From positions 1 through 25,777 of the IMG/VR virus record IMGVR_UViG_3300009184_000185: a stretch of 25,777 nt of DNA, one strand, 5' to 3'. This DNA comes from a virus. The notes beneath the pieces are model-generated. The model did no database searches. It was not told the DNA's origin and saw nothing but the letters and a program-made list of their open reading frames with translations. Positions within the stretch are counted from its first letter, which is position 1, and each line of letters starts with the position of its first letter. This document shows, piece after piece, positions 1 through 6,496 of this stretch. The position numbers and the translations under genes are program-made.

Positions 1-36
1 AAAAAGGCGGGGCGGCTTGATTTGGTCTTTGACTAG
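1..36 (+). CDS. possible 3' end of an upstream gene (partial)
   Basis: The frame starting at base 1 reads eleven codons (KKAGRLDLVFD) and then TAG at 34-36. This could be the C-terminus of a gene that begins left of the window in the same direction as the early operon. A second frame is also open from the edge to a TGA at 89-91, so the choice between them is uncertain. Eleven residues are too few to name a product. The stretch from 37 to 126 is the leader of the nuclease gene. I see no convincing -35/-10 pair in it. Confidence 0.25.
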   Translation, partial: KKAGRLDLVFD

Positions 37-100
37 GCCAAGTGGAAAGTCAGAAAAACCTTGGCATCGACATCCTCAAGTGCTGACTTGACGCCGCCCC
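9..100. repeat. 8-bp inverted repeat flanking the early-operon leader
   Basis: GGGGCGGC at 9-16 is repeated as its exact inverse complement GCCGCCCC at 93-100, with 76 bases between. It lies just upstream of the nuclease start at 127 and could be an operator pair or a long-range RNA stem. An 8-bp GC-rich match at this spacing can also arise by chance, so this is a weak call. Confidence 0.2.
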
Positions 101-126
101 AAACTGAACTGAACAAAGGAGAGGAC

Positions 127-1155
127 ATGGAAATCCCCCAGCCAGAGAATACCATTGCCAATTTGATTGACAAGCACCATGAGGCTCAAGCCAGCCTTGA
201 GATGCCCCGCCCTCACATGGGTTGCTCCATCGTCGGCCATCCCTGCGACCGCTGGCTGTGGCTGAACTTCCGATTCGCCGTCAAGCCATTGTTTCCTGGT
301 CGCGTCTTGCGAATGTTCCGCCGAGGCCGAAACGAAGAAGCCACCATCATTGATGACTTGCGGGCGATCGGCATCAAAGTGCGTGCGCTGGAGGAGCAGA
401 TGCGGGTCGAGTTTGGCAGTCACTTGTCGGGCAGCATCGATGCCATCCTAGACGCTGGTGTGCCAGGCGCAGTCAAGGCCAAGCACATTGCAGAGTTCAA
501 GACGCACTCAAGCAAGTCGTTTGCAGACGTACAAAGGCAAGGCGTTGAGAAGTCAAAGCCCGAGCATTACGTTCAATGCCAGTTGTACATGGCAGGGACG
601 GGCATCCATCGCGCTTTGTACGTTGCCATTAACAAGGACGACGACAGCATTTATACCGAGCGACTTGTATACGACAAGATTTTTGCGAATAAATACATTG
701 ATCGTGGGCAGCGCATTGCGTTGTCCGACCGGATGCCGCCGCCAATTAGCACCGATCCATCTTGGTATCAATGCAAGTGGTGCCCCGCTTACTCCATGTG
801 TCATGAGGCGCAGCATACAAAGGAGGTCAACTGCCGCACTTGCGCGCACAGCACAGCCAAGGCCGACAGCACCTGGCATTGCGCCAGACACGACGCTGAC
901 AACATTCCGCTTGAGTGGCAAGTGCAAGGCTGCGAGAGCCACGTTTTGCATCCAGACGTGGTGCATTGGAAGCGCAAGGATGGCCCGAATGAGTGGACGG
1001 CCATCTACGTTGTGGATGGCAAGGACGTGGCCAACGGCCATCCAGACGCGCATATTTATTCTAGCAAGGAACTGCTGGCTAATCCTGCGATGTGCGCTGC
1101 TGGAGATGCGGAAATTGAGAGGTTGCGGGGGAATGGGGCGAGGGTTGTGGCATGA
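127..1155 (+). CDS. PD-(D/E)XK (Cas4/RecB-like) nuclease with Fe-S-type cysteines
   Basis: This 342-residue protein is a probable phage DNA exonuclease used in replication or recombination. The nuclease core is visible as Asp105 in GSIDAIL, Glu123-x-Lys125 in AEFKTH, and a QxxxY motif at Gln150-Tyr154. Cys40 (in PCDRWLW) together with Cys216, Cys219 and Cys225 matches the one-plus-three cysteine arrangement that holds a 4Fe-4S cluster in Cas4 and AddB-type nucleases. A second cysteine set (236, 239, 252, 269) looks like a C-terminal zinc finger. An in-frame TTG exists at 61, but the ATG at 127 has an excellent AAAGGAGAGG ribosome site just upstream and is chosen. It is the first gene of the early operon. 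The stop overlaps the next start (ATGA), which suggests translational coupling. The family call is firm; the exact DNA substrate is unknown. Confidence 0.85.
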   Translation: MEIPQPENTIANLIDKHHEAQASLEMPRPHMGCSIVGHPCDRWLWLNFRFAVKPLFPGRVLRMFRRGRNEEATIIDDLRAIGIKVRALEEQMRVEFGSHLSGSIDAILDAGVPGAVKAKHIAEFKTHSSKSFADVQRQGVEKSKPEHYVQCQLYMAGTGIHRALYVAINKDDDSIYTERLVYDKIFANKYIDRGQRIALSDRMPPPISTDPSWYQCKWCPAYSMCHEAQHTKEVNCRTCAHSTAKADSTWHCARHDADNIPLEWQVQGCESHVLHPDVVHWKRKDGPNEWTAIYVVDGKDVANGHPDAHIYSSKELLANPAMCAAGDAEIERLRGNGARVVA

Positions 1156-1361
1156 CTAGCGAAACTCTTGTTTGGTTTGATGCCCATCTTTTTAAGCCCG
1201 ACGATGCTGAAACCGTGTTGATTGCACTTTCCGAGCCAGACACCGAACCTGTGTGGTTTGGCTGGTATGAATCAGAAGCAGACGAGTGGCTCTGCGCTAG
1301 CTCGGCCAATGTAGTGAGCGATGTCAGCTATTGGGCGAAGATGCCAGCGGGGCCGCAATGA
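1152..1361 (+). CDS. DUF551-like small protein
   Basis: The product has 69 residues and is rich in tryptophan and acidic residues. The pattern of a value/variable strand (ETVLIAL), a glycine-tyrosine turn (GWYES), a Trp strand (EWLCA) and the ending VSYWAKMPAGP resembles the DUF551 fold. That family is common in phages and prophages and typically ends in a VTHWMPLP-like motif. The function of DUF551 is unknown. The gene starts inside the nuclease stop codon (ATGA overlap) and ends in the same kind of overlap with the next gene, so it is part of the early operon. Confidence 0.65.
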   Translation: MTSETLVWFDAHLFKPDDAETVLIALSEPDTEPVWFGWYESEADEWLCASSANVVSDVSYWAKMPAGPQ

Positions 1362-1594
1362 TTCAGCGCCCAGAAGCCTACATCCAACACTTGCGCGATT
1401 GCCCGTGGGGCAACCAGGATCAATCTGTCTGGGATGCCTACTGGGCCGAGCGTCATGAGTGGGAGGTGTTGTTTGGTGAACGTGCCCCAAATGGCGAGCG
1501 GTATTTGCGTGGCGAGAAACACGACGTTGAGATTGATGACGAGGAAGCTGTGAGCCTGCCAGCGCAGATGTCGCTGTTTGAGGTGTTGGGATGA
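1358..1594 (+). CDS. small acidic early protein, unknown function
   Basis: The product has 78 residues. The N-terminal half is rich in aromatics and His/Trp (DCPWGNQDQSVWDAYW). The C-terminal half is acidic (EIDDEEAV) and ends in the short motif QMSLFEVLG. QxSLFx resembles a sliding-clamp binding peptide (consensus QxxLF), which is an inference only. The ATG at 1358 overlaps the stop of the DUF551-like gene (ATGA) and is preferred over an in-frame TTG at 1331. The stop overlaps the helicase start in the same way. I do not recognise the family. Confidence 0.6.
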   Translation: MIQRPEAYIQHLRDCPWGNQDQSVWDAYWAERHEWEVLFGERAPNGERYLRGEKHDVEIDDEEAVSLPAQMSLFEVLG

Positions 1595-3186
1595 TCGAAC
1601 TTCGCCCCTACCAACGCCGCACTATCGACGAGCTTTACGGGTGGTTCAACGCAGGCAACACCGGCAACCCCTGCGTAGTCTTGCCAACCGGAGGCGGCAA
1701 GTCGCACATCGTGGCTGCGCTTTGCAAGGACGCCCTGCAAAACTGGCCCGAGACGCGAATCTTGATGCTCACGCACGTTAAGGAACTGATCGAGCAGAAC
1801 TGCGAAAAGATGCTCCAGCATTGGCCCGATGCGCCGCTGGGCATCTATAGCGCCAGCCTCAACAAGCGTCAGATTGAGCCAATCACGTTTGCCGGTATTC
1901 AGTCGGTGCGCCGCAAGGCTGGCCTGCTGGGGCACATTGACTTGGTGTTGGTGGACGAGTGCCACCTTATCAATCACAAAGATCAGGGAGGCTACCGCAC
2001 GCTGCTGGGCCAGCTCAAGCTCATCAATCCTGCGCTGCGGGTGATCGGTTTGACTGCCACGCCTTACCGTCTGGGCCACGGGATGATCACCGACGAGCCT
2101 GCGCTGTTTCACGGCCTGATTGAGCCGGTGATGATTGAGGAACTAATCCACAAAGGTTATCTGTCGATTTTGCGATCTAAAAACACCAAGTTTAAATTAA
2201 GTGTTGATGGCGTACACAAGAAGGGTGGCGAGTACATTGAATCAGAGTTGCAGGCGGCGGTGGACAATGAACTGAGCAATGCTCAAGTGGTTGCCGAGAC
2301 AATCAGCCGAGCTGTGGATCGCAAGGCGTGGCTGTTCTTTTGTGCTGGCGTGAAGCATGCTGAGAACATCTGCGAAGAACTGATTCAGCAGGGCATTGAG
2401 GCAGCGTGCGTCACAGGCGAGACGCCCAAGACTGAACGCGAGCAGATACTGGCCGATTTCAAGTCTGGTGCGTTGCAGGCGCTGACCAACGCAAACGTTT
2501 TGACCACCGGCTTTGACCATAGCGCCATTGACCTAATTGCTATGTGCAGGCCAACGATGTCGCCTGGGTTGTACGTCCAAATGGCAGGCCGCGGTCTGCG
2601 CCCTAGCCCCGGCAAGACAGATTGCTTGGTCTTGGACTTTGCCGACATCATCAGCACGCACGGGCCTATTACCGCCGTGACGCCGCCCAAAAAGCCAGGT
2701 GAGGGCAATGGCGTCATACCCATGAAAGCCTGCCCCAAATGCGACGAGCTGGTACACATTGCGGTGATGGTCTGCCCTCAATGCGGCCACATCTTTGAGG
2801 CACAAGACAAGGCAAAGCTCAAGCTCCACGACAACGTGGACATCATGGGCTTAGACGGCACCGAAATGGTTCTGACGGGCTGGAAGTGGCGCGAACACAC
2901 CAGCCTAGCCAGCGGCAAAATGATGCTGGCTGTGAGCTACTACGGGCGGCTGTCTGACCCTGCTGTGACCGAATACTTCCCAGTCTTGCATGAGGGTTAT
3001 GCAGGACAGCGAGCCATGAAGGAGGTCATTAAGATTGCAGACCAAGCCAAGATTGTCGGCATGAATGTGGACAATTTGAGCAGTTTGGCAGCACAGTTGA
3101 GCTGCGGCAATCCACCGATTCAGATCAAGTATAAAAAGGACGGGAAGTTTTTCAGGGTTTTAAAAAAGGATTGGCATGAAAACTGA
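1591..3186 (+). CDS. SF2 DEAD/DEAH-box helicase with C-terminal zinc ribbon
   Basis: This 531-residue superfamily 2 helicase is related to the phage and RecQ/UvsW-like 'DEAD/DEAH helicase' group. Visible motifs, in order, are a Q-like LRPYQ at residues 4-8, Walker A PTGGGKS at 32-38, motif II DECH at 122-125, and motif III TAT at 155-157. Motif V is LTTGFDH near 304-310 and motif VI QMAGRGLRP near 330-338. After the helicase core there is a CPKC...CPQC zinc ribbon (Cys381, 384, 395, 398), followed by about 130 residues of unassigned C-terminal domain. It would use ATP to unwind or remodel DNA and probably works with the neighbouring nucleases in phage DNA replication or recombination. Its start overlaps the previous stop by 4 bases. 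Its end overlaps the VRR-NUC gene by 11. Confidence 0.92.
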   Translation: MIELRPYQRRTIDELYGWFNAGNTGNPCVVLPTGGGKSHIVAALCKDALQNWPETRILMLTHVKELIEQNCEKMLQHWPDAPLGIYSASLNKRQIEPITFAGIQSVRRKAGLLGHIDLVLVDECHLINHKDQGGYRTLLGQLKLINPALRVIGLTATPYRLGHGMITDEPALFHGLIEPVMIEELIHKGYLSILRSKNTKFKLSVDGVHKKGGEYIESELQAAVDNELSNAQVVAETISRAVDRKAWLFFCAGVKHAENICEELIQQGIEAACVTGETPKTEREQILADFKSGALQALTNANVLTTGFDHSAIDLIAMCRPTMSPGLYVQMAGRGLRPSPGKTDCLVLDFADIISTHGPITAVTPPKKPGEGNGVIPMKACPKCDELVHIAVMVCPQCGHIFEAQDKAKLKLHDNVDIMGLDGTEMVLTGWKWREHTSLASGKMMLAVSYYGRLSDPAVTEYFPVLHEGYAGQRAMKEVIKIADQAKIVGMNVDNLSSLAAQLSCGNPPIQIKYKKDGKFFRVLKKDWHEN

Positions 3187-3520
3187 ACACGAAGAACAGC
3201 GGGAGTTTGTGCAATGGTTTCGCCAGACGTATAAGGATGTGCTGATCTTTGCCATCCCCAACGGCGGCGCTAGGTTACCAGCCACCGCCTCACGCCTCAA
3301 GGCCGAAGGCGTGGTCAAAGGCGTGCCAGACCTGTTTATTCCAGCCTGGGAGACATGGGTTGAGATGAAGCGCACTAAGGGTGGCAGTCTTAGCCCAGAG
3401 CAGAATCTGATGCACTTGCACTTGCGAGGTTTGTTTTACAAAGTGCTAGTGGCCAAGGGATTTGAAGATGCAAAACAACAAATTGAGGAATTGAGAAATG
3501 AAGTGGATGAAGTGGCATAA
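3176..3520 (+). CDS. VRR-NUC domain nuclease
   Basis: The 114-residue protein matches the stand-alone phage VRR-NUC family (PD-(D/E)XK fold, related to the FAN1 nuclease domain). Key residues visible are IPNGGAR near 28-33, GVPDLF with Pro51-Asp52, and Glu63-x-Lys65 in WVEMKRT, followed by the conserved SxEQ turn (SPEQ, 73-76). Stand-alone members are thought to cut branched or flapped DNA during phage replication. Here the gene starts inside the helicase gene, so the helicase and nuclease are probably produced together and may act on the same substrate. The length is normal for the family. Confidence 0.9.
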   Translation: MKTEHEEQREFVQWFRQTYKDVLIFAIPNGGARLPATASRLKAEGVVKGVPDLFIPAWETWVEMKRTKGGSLSPEQNLMHLHLRGLFYKVLVAKGFEDAKQQIEELRNEVDEVA

Positions 3521-3731
3521 GGGCGAACCCCCAGATGTGGGTTGGTATCCAGCAATGAGAATTAGAGAACGGGGCGGCTGGAACAACGGCTGGCGCTGGT
3601 GGGATGGCGAGCGTTGGAGCTGGCCTGCGTTCCCGCATGAGTCGGCGCAGAAGGCAGGCAAGTGGGCGGCGCAGAAAGAGCCTGCGGGGCACACTCCAGA
3701 AATTATGTGGGGGACAGCATGGGTGTTTTGA
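3498..3731 (+). CDS. tryptophan-rich small protein, unknown function
   Basis: The product has 77 residues and is unusually rich in tryptophan (about twelve) and glycine, with the opening KWHKGEPPDVGWYPA and the core WRWWDGERWSWPAF. The layout suggests a small WW-like or DUF551-like beta fold that recognises a ligand through aromatics. No family is recognised with confidence. The ATG at 3498 has GAGGA about 9 bases upstream, and an ATG at 3507 is an alternative. It overlaps the VRR-NUC gene by 23 bases and the next gene by 13, typical of this compressed early operon. Confidence 0.6.
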   Translation: MKWMKWHKGEPPDVGWYPAMRIRERGGWNNGWRWWDGERWSWPAFPHESAQKAGKWAAQKEPAGHTPEIMWGTAWVF

Positions 3732-3979
3732 AGCAAGAAATGCAAGCCGCTTTAGATTCAATGGTGGCGGGTCAGTTTGTGAAGGCGGGTGAGATTTTGC
3801 TTGCTGCCCTCGCGCAGCCAGAGCGCAAGCCGCTGACGGATGCTGACATTGAGTTAGCCTACCGCGAAATCTGGCGAAACTTATCAGATGGCTTTAGCCA
3901 CACATCGGCAGAGTGGATTGAGGCAGGCATCCGGTACGCTGAAAAAGCGCATGGGATTGGAGATAAACATGAGCGATAA
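3719..3979 (+). CDS. small helical early protein, unknown function
   Basis: The product has 86 residues and looks largely helical: an N-terminal helix (LKQEMQAALDSMVAG), a middle helix rich in Ala/Leu, and a C-terminal segment ending in GIRYAEKAHGIG. The in-frame GTG at 3662 would add 19 residues. The ATG at 3719 is preferred because a GGGGGA ribosome site lies 5-6 bases upstream and the overlap with the previous gene is then short. I do not recognise the family. Confidence 0.6.
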   Translation: MGVLKQEMQAALDSMVAGQFVKAGEILLAALAQPERKPLTDADIELAYREIWRNLSDGFSHTSAEWIEAGIRYAEKAHGIGDKHER

Positions 3980-4130
3980 ATACCACCGCACAATGCAGTC
4001 GGCCTTTGGCCCTTACACCAGCCATCACATTGACGAAGACCCAGATCCCGCTGAAGTGTGGACGTTTTGGCTGGCCGTAGGGGTTACGGTCTTGCTGGCT
4101 GTTCTGATTGTGTGGCTGATGGTATGCTGA
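3969..4130 (+). CDS. small single-pass membrane protein
   Basis: The 53-residue product has a hydrophilic N-terminus with His and Asp (HHIDEDPDPAE), then one transmembrane helix from about residue 31 to the end (VWTFWLAVGVTVLLAVLIVW). There is no signal peptidase site, so it is probably an inner-membrane protein with the N-terminus outside the lipid. The ATG at 3969 has GGAG six bases upstream and overlaps the previous gene by 11 bases. Its place among replication genes rather than in the lysis cassette argues against a holin. A host-membrane takeover or superinfection role is possible but not shown. Confidence 0.6.
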   Translation: MSDKYHRTMQSAFGPYTSHHIDEDPDPAEVWTFWLAVGVTVLLAVLIVWLMVC

Positions 4131-4315
4131 TCTTCCGGCGCTGTATGTTAGTGGCGATGCTCACCGAAGACGCGCCGCCAGAGAAGGCCGAAGCTATCGT
4201 GCTGGGGGCATTGGCCTCAGTTGGCTACACCATCCCCACGCCCCTTCCTATGCCCATTCTTCAAGACGTTGTGGCCTTGACCCTGTACATCCGCAATTAT
4301 GCAAAACCACTTTGA
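4124..4315 (+). CDS. small hypothetical early protein
   Basis: The product has 63 residues. After a short N-terminus (MLIFRRCMLVAM) it has an acidic turn (TEDAPPEKAE), a helix (AIVLGALASVG), a proline-rich linker (PTPLPMPI) and a final helix. An internal ATG at 4145 is an alternative start. The chosen ATG at 4124 overlaps the stop of the membrane-protein gene. No family is recognised, and no strong ribosome site is seen. Confidence 0.5.
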   Translation: MLIFRRCMLVAMLTEDAPPEKAEAIVLGALASVGYTIPTPLPMPILQDVVALTLYIRNYAKPL

Positions 4316-4451
4316 AGATTGGCAGCGCGAAACGCTGGTGCAGTTTGCGAACGAAGCAAACGAAAAGATCAAGCAGCAGCAAGCCGAGATTGACGCGCTG
4401 CGCTCAGACTTGAAGATGTTGCTAAAGGTGTGGCGTGATCAAATGTCCTGA
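4299..4451 (+). CDS. 50-residue coiled-coil protein
   Basis: A short open frame that starts with ATG inside the end of the previous gene (17-base overlap) and stops with TGA at 4449-4451. The translation begins MQNHFEDWQRETL and continues as one long polar helix (EANEKIKQQQAEIDALRSDL) with heptad-like spacing of hydrophobics, then ends in KVWRDQMS. It could form a dimeric coiled coil. The frame is continuous and packed between genes with matching overlaps, which supports it as real, although it lacks a strong ribosome site. Function unknown. Confidence 0.55.
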   Translation: MQNHFEDWQRETLVQFANEANEKIKQQQAEIDALRSDLKMLLKVWRDQMS

Positions 4452-4614
4452 GTGCGGCAGACACGCCAAGGTCAAGGAGTCTCGCCCGCGCCCGTGGGGG
4501 CGTTATCGGCGGTTCGAGTGCCAGTCAGGACATCGATGGAGCGTTCAGGAACGCAGTACAGATACGCTCCCCGCTCCTGACAATGCCACAGATTGTCCTC
4601 CTCTGGAGGACTAG
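4435..4614 (+). CDS. NrdR-like zinc-ribbon protein
   Basis: The 59-residue product begins at GTG 4435, with AAAGG six bases upstream, and overlaps the previous gene by 17 bases. Cys4, Cys7, Cys29 and His33 form a CxxC...CxxxH ribbon. The region around SRPRPWGRYRRFEC resembles the N-terminal zinc ribbon of the NrdR repressor (CP.C...V..SR....RRRREC.....F). The ATP-cone that follows in NrdR is absent, replaced by a short acidic/proline tail. It may be a small phage DNA-binding regulator (compare Ogr/Delta-type zinc activators). Function is inferred only. It is the last gene of the + strand operon. Confidence 0.65.
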   Translation: MIKCPECGRHAKVKESRPRPWGRYRRFECQSGHRWSVQERSTDTLPAPDNATDCPPLED

Positions 4615-4647
4615 CGCAGCCTGCCAGCAGGAGCAGGATGAGCCACC

Positions 4648-4812
4648 TCACTTGTTCTTTTTAGGCGGCGCAGCAGTCTTGGCGCTGGCTTTGAACGCCG
4701 CAGCCGTAGGCGCGCCAGGTGAGCCTACCTTGCGCATACGTTCGCCGCTGCCGTTGGCAATGCGTTCTTGTTTAGCATGAATGTTGGCATACAAGCCGGG
4801 TTTTGTTTTCAT
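4648..4812 (-). CDS. 54-residue basic protein at the end of the late operon
   Basis: Reads MKTKPGLYANIHAKQERI..., then GSGERMRKVGSPGAPT, and ends in a lysine/alanine-rich tail (AKTAAPPKKNK). Proteins with the KPGLYANIHAKxxRI...GSGExMRxxGxxGAPT pattern are small conserved phage proteins of unknown function. It starts inside the stop codon of the neighbouring 81-residue gene (TAATG). It is strongly basic and could bind DNA or be a minor virion component, but nothing here proves this. It is the last gene of the - strand late operon and converges on the early operon. Confidence 0.65.
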   Translation of the reverse strand: MKTKPGLYANIHAKQERIANGSGERMRKVGSPGAPTAAAFKASAKTAAPPKKNK

Positions 4813-5057
4813 TAGCACTTCCACCTTTTAAGTGATGCTTTAGCCCGTTCCGCTGGGCCTTTAGCGTGTTCAACAACACCTTCCATTCGGGCGCAAAACG
4901 AGTCCTTCCGCGCTCCACCTTGCGGCTGCGGCGCCTTAAGGTGGGAGCCTGTTGCGTTGTTGTATTTCTCGCGGCCCTTGGCAGTCAGGCCAGCGCCTCG
5001 AGACGCAGGCAACTTTTCGCCTCTGCTTACTGACAATGATGGGGGTTTTTTGCTCAT
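4812..5057 (-). CDS. small basic protein, DUF6321-like
   Basis: The product has 81 residues and is basic. Conserved patches are GAGLTAKGREKYN, GSHLKAPQPQGG, RKDSFCARMEGV and the ending GPAERAKASLKRWKC. These match a small phage family that I recall as DUF6321, whose function is unknown. The ATG at 5057 sits three bases beyond the endolysin stop and is preferred over a GTG at 5075 that would overlap the endolysin. An AGGTAGG ribosome-like site precedes it. The paired Cys residues might bind metal. Confidence 0.65.
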   Translation of the reverse strand: MSKKPPSLSVSRGEKLPASRGAGLTAKGREKYNNATGSHLKAPQPQGGARKDSFCARMEGVVEHAKGPAERAKASLKRWKC

Positions 5058-5059
5058 TA

Positions 5060-5578
5060 TTAACCTACCTTGCACATATCTGTGGCTGTTTGTTGAACCT
5101 CACGCACCCGACGCTCCCAGCCCTTGCCGAAAGTGGGCCAGGTTGCAAGCCGCTGAAGAAACGCAAGCCGGTTGGCGCTGTACTTGTCGATCAGCATCTG
5201 GGGGTTAGTCAGCAGTACCTGTTTCATCGTCTGCTCACCGATTGCGCCATCGGCAACAGCGCCAACCGTCGTTTGCAGCCACTTGGCTGCGCGGCTAACG
5301 CCTGAGTTGACGGCAGCATCAAACACGCAGTAGTCCACGCCAGACGGCAGTTTGTCGCCCTTGACCCTGTCCCAGTACAGTTCTTTGTACAGCGGCGCGA
5401 CCTTGGCTGGCGTGAGCGCCCTCATGTTTTCTTCGCTGACTGCGCGGTCAATCCAATCCTCCCAAACGGCCTGCGTCACGCCGAGGTTGGTAGCGCCGCC
5501 TGGGTCGGACGGGTGATTGACAAAACCCCCTTCGTGCTTGAGCAGCTCGGCCAGGCTTTTGTCAAAGTTCGTATTCAT
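5060..5578 (-). CDS. endolysin, GH108-type N-acetylmuramidase
   Basis: This 172-residue enzyme cleaves the glycan backbone of peptidoglycan to lyse the host. The N-terminal GH108 domain shows the catalytic glutamate in HEGGF (Glu16), then the family loop HPSDPGGATNLGVT at 22-35. The C-terminal half (about 95-170) resembles the PG_binding_3 domain: DAAVNSGVSRAAKWLQ, then GAIGEQTMKQV. There is no signal peptide or SAR anchor, so it should wait in the cytoplasm for a holin. The two preceding genes are holin candidates. It overlaps the small membrane protein gene by 4 bases. Confidence 0.92.
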   Translation of the reverse strand: MNTNFDKSLAELLKHEGGFVNHPSDPGGATNLGVTQAVWEDWIDRAVSEENMRALTPAKVAPLYKELYWDRVKGDKLPSGVDYCVFDAAVNSGVSRAAKWLQTTVGAVADGAIGEQTMKQVLLTNPQMLIDKYSANRLAFLQRLATWPTFGKGWERRVREVQQTATDMCKVG

Positions 5579-5784
5579 TTGTCATCCCGCCCCATTTTGA
5601 TTCCGGCAATCGTGCCAACAAACGCCCCAACAATCATATTAAATGCGGGTTCAACCATTTTAAATATGGCAGCGTTGTCTACTCTTGGATCAAAAAATGC
5701 ATATAAGCAAACCCCTGCGGTAGACATCAGAACTACTGCCAGCGAAACACAGCAGACAATAGTTACCTGATCGCTGACCTTCAT
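5575..5784 (-). CDS. small two-TM membrane protein, possible second holin/antiholin
   Basis: The product has 69 residues with two predicted transmembrane helices. The first is roughly residues 7-29 (VTIVCCVSLAVVLMSTAGVC) and the second roughly 46-63 (NMIVGAFVGTIAGIKMG). A short loop with Asp and Arg lies between them, and the tail is charged (GRDDK). The ATG at 5784 overlaps the stop of the 3TM holin gene (ATGA). Its position directly between the holin and endolysin genes suggests a class II holin or an antiholin modulator. Sequence alone cannot tell which. Confidence 0.7.
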   Translation of the reverse strand: MKVSDQVTIVCCVSLAVVLMSTAGVCLYAFFDPRVDNAAIFKMVEPAFNMIVGAFVGTIAGIKMGRDDK

Positions 5785-6266
5785 TTCCTCAACGCCTCTG
5801 CCTTTTCTTTGGAGCCAATGCTGGAGCCGAACCAAAAATTGAGCATGGTGGCGATCACCGTGCCTAAGATAAATCCTAGAATGGTATCGGCAAACCGGAC
5901 GTTTGTATCTGGAATTACGCTGAACGTGATAAAACCAATGTAGATGGCCGCAGCAATGCTCCAGAACGCAGTCAGGTACATCGTGAACCGCTTGGAGAAA
6001 ACATCTGACTGATTGAACGCGGCAACTTGCATTGCCCTAGCGTCGGCAGTATTGGCGTACTCTGCTTTCAGTTTGTCCAGATCAATCTGCGCCAACTTTA
6101 GCGCGGCCTCGGGATCTCCAGCAATTGCTTTAGCCACCTCATCAACCGTATCTTTTACTCCCAACTTAGAAGCAATAGCCGATACAACCAGACCCCCAGC
6201 GGGGCCAGCAACAGCAGTTGCAAGAGCAGGGGCAATGTTGCCAAGCAGTCGGAGCAGTTCATTCAT
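5781..6266 (-). CDS. holin, GTA_holin_3TM family
   Basis: The product has 161 residues and matches the '3TM holin for gene-transfer release' family (GTA_holin_3TM). A hydrophobic Ala/Gly/Pro-rich N-terminus (ALATAVAGPAGGLVVSAIAS) is followed by an amphipathic helix rich in Asp/Glu (GDPEAALKLAQIDLDKLKAEY). Two further hydrophobic helices follow: YLTAFWSIAAAIYIGFITF and ILGFILGTVIATMLNFWFG. The C-terminus is short and charged. It would form inner-membrane holes that let the endolysin reach the cell wall. The start overlaps the previous stop (ATGA). Confidence 0.85.
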   Translation of the reverse strand: MNELLRLLGNIAPALATAVAGPAGGLVVSAIASKLGVKDTVDEVAKAIAGDPEAALKLAQIDLDKLKAEYANTADARAMQVAAFNQSDVFSKRFTMYLTAFWSIAAAIYIGFITFSVIPDTNVRFADTILGFILGTVIATMLNFWFGSSIGSKEKAEALRK

Positions 6267-6496
6267 TTGTCAACCTTGTTATCAAGCCGATCAAATATTT
6301 TGTTGAGCATCTCTTTGATTTCGTAAATATCCCTGCGATAGTCTTCTTTCATGACATATGACCGAGGCATCTCTTCGCGCAACTTAGACAGATCAACTTT
6401 AAGCTCTTTGACCGCATTCCACAATTCTCTGGCAAACCAGCCCAGCACGGCAGACGCTGCACCGAACGCAAGGTTGATCAGGTTCTGGGAGTCCAT
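6263..6496 (-). CDS. N-terminal TM plus coiled-coil protein in lysis cassette
   Basis: The 77-residue product has one N-terminal hydrophobic helix (NLAFGAASAVLGWF region, residues 6-21). A long charged coiled coil follows (WNAVKELKVDLSKLREE and YRRDIYEIKEMLNKIF). This is the shape of XhlA-type lysis proteins and of inner-membrane spanins. The ATG at 6496 overlaps the upstream stop (TGATG), and a GTG at 6499 is less likely. It lies directly before the holin gene, so a role in lysis is likely. No separate lipoprotein o-spanin is seen. Confidence 0.65.
   Translation of the reverse strand: MDSQNLINLAFGAASAVLGWFARELWNAVKELKVDLSKLREEMPRSYVMKEDYRRDIYEIKEMLNKIFDRLDNKVDK

Noticed and set aside
29-57. 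TTGACT at 29-34 as a -35 box for the early operon
   Set aside because: At the expected 16-18 base spacing there is only AGAAAAAC, with no TATAAT-like -10, so the match is probably chance.
458-1159. A 233-residue + strand frame inside the nuclease gene
   Set aside because: It is an out-of-frame shadow of the nuclease. Its Ser/Thr/Arg-rich composition has no domain, and the nuclease frame has clear catalytic motifs.
1453-2112. A 219-residue - strand frame
   Set aside because: It is antisense to the helicase, whose motifs are unambiguous in the + frame.
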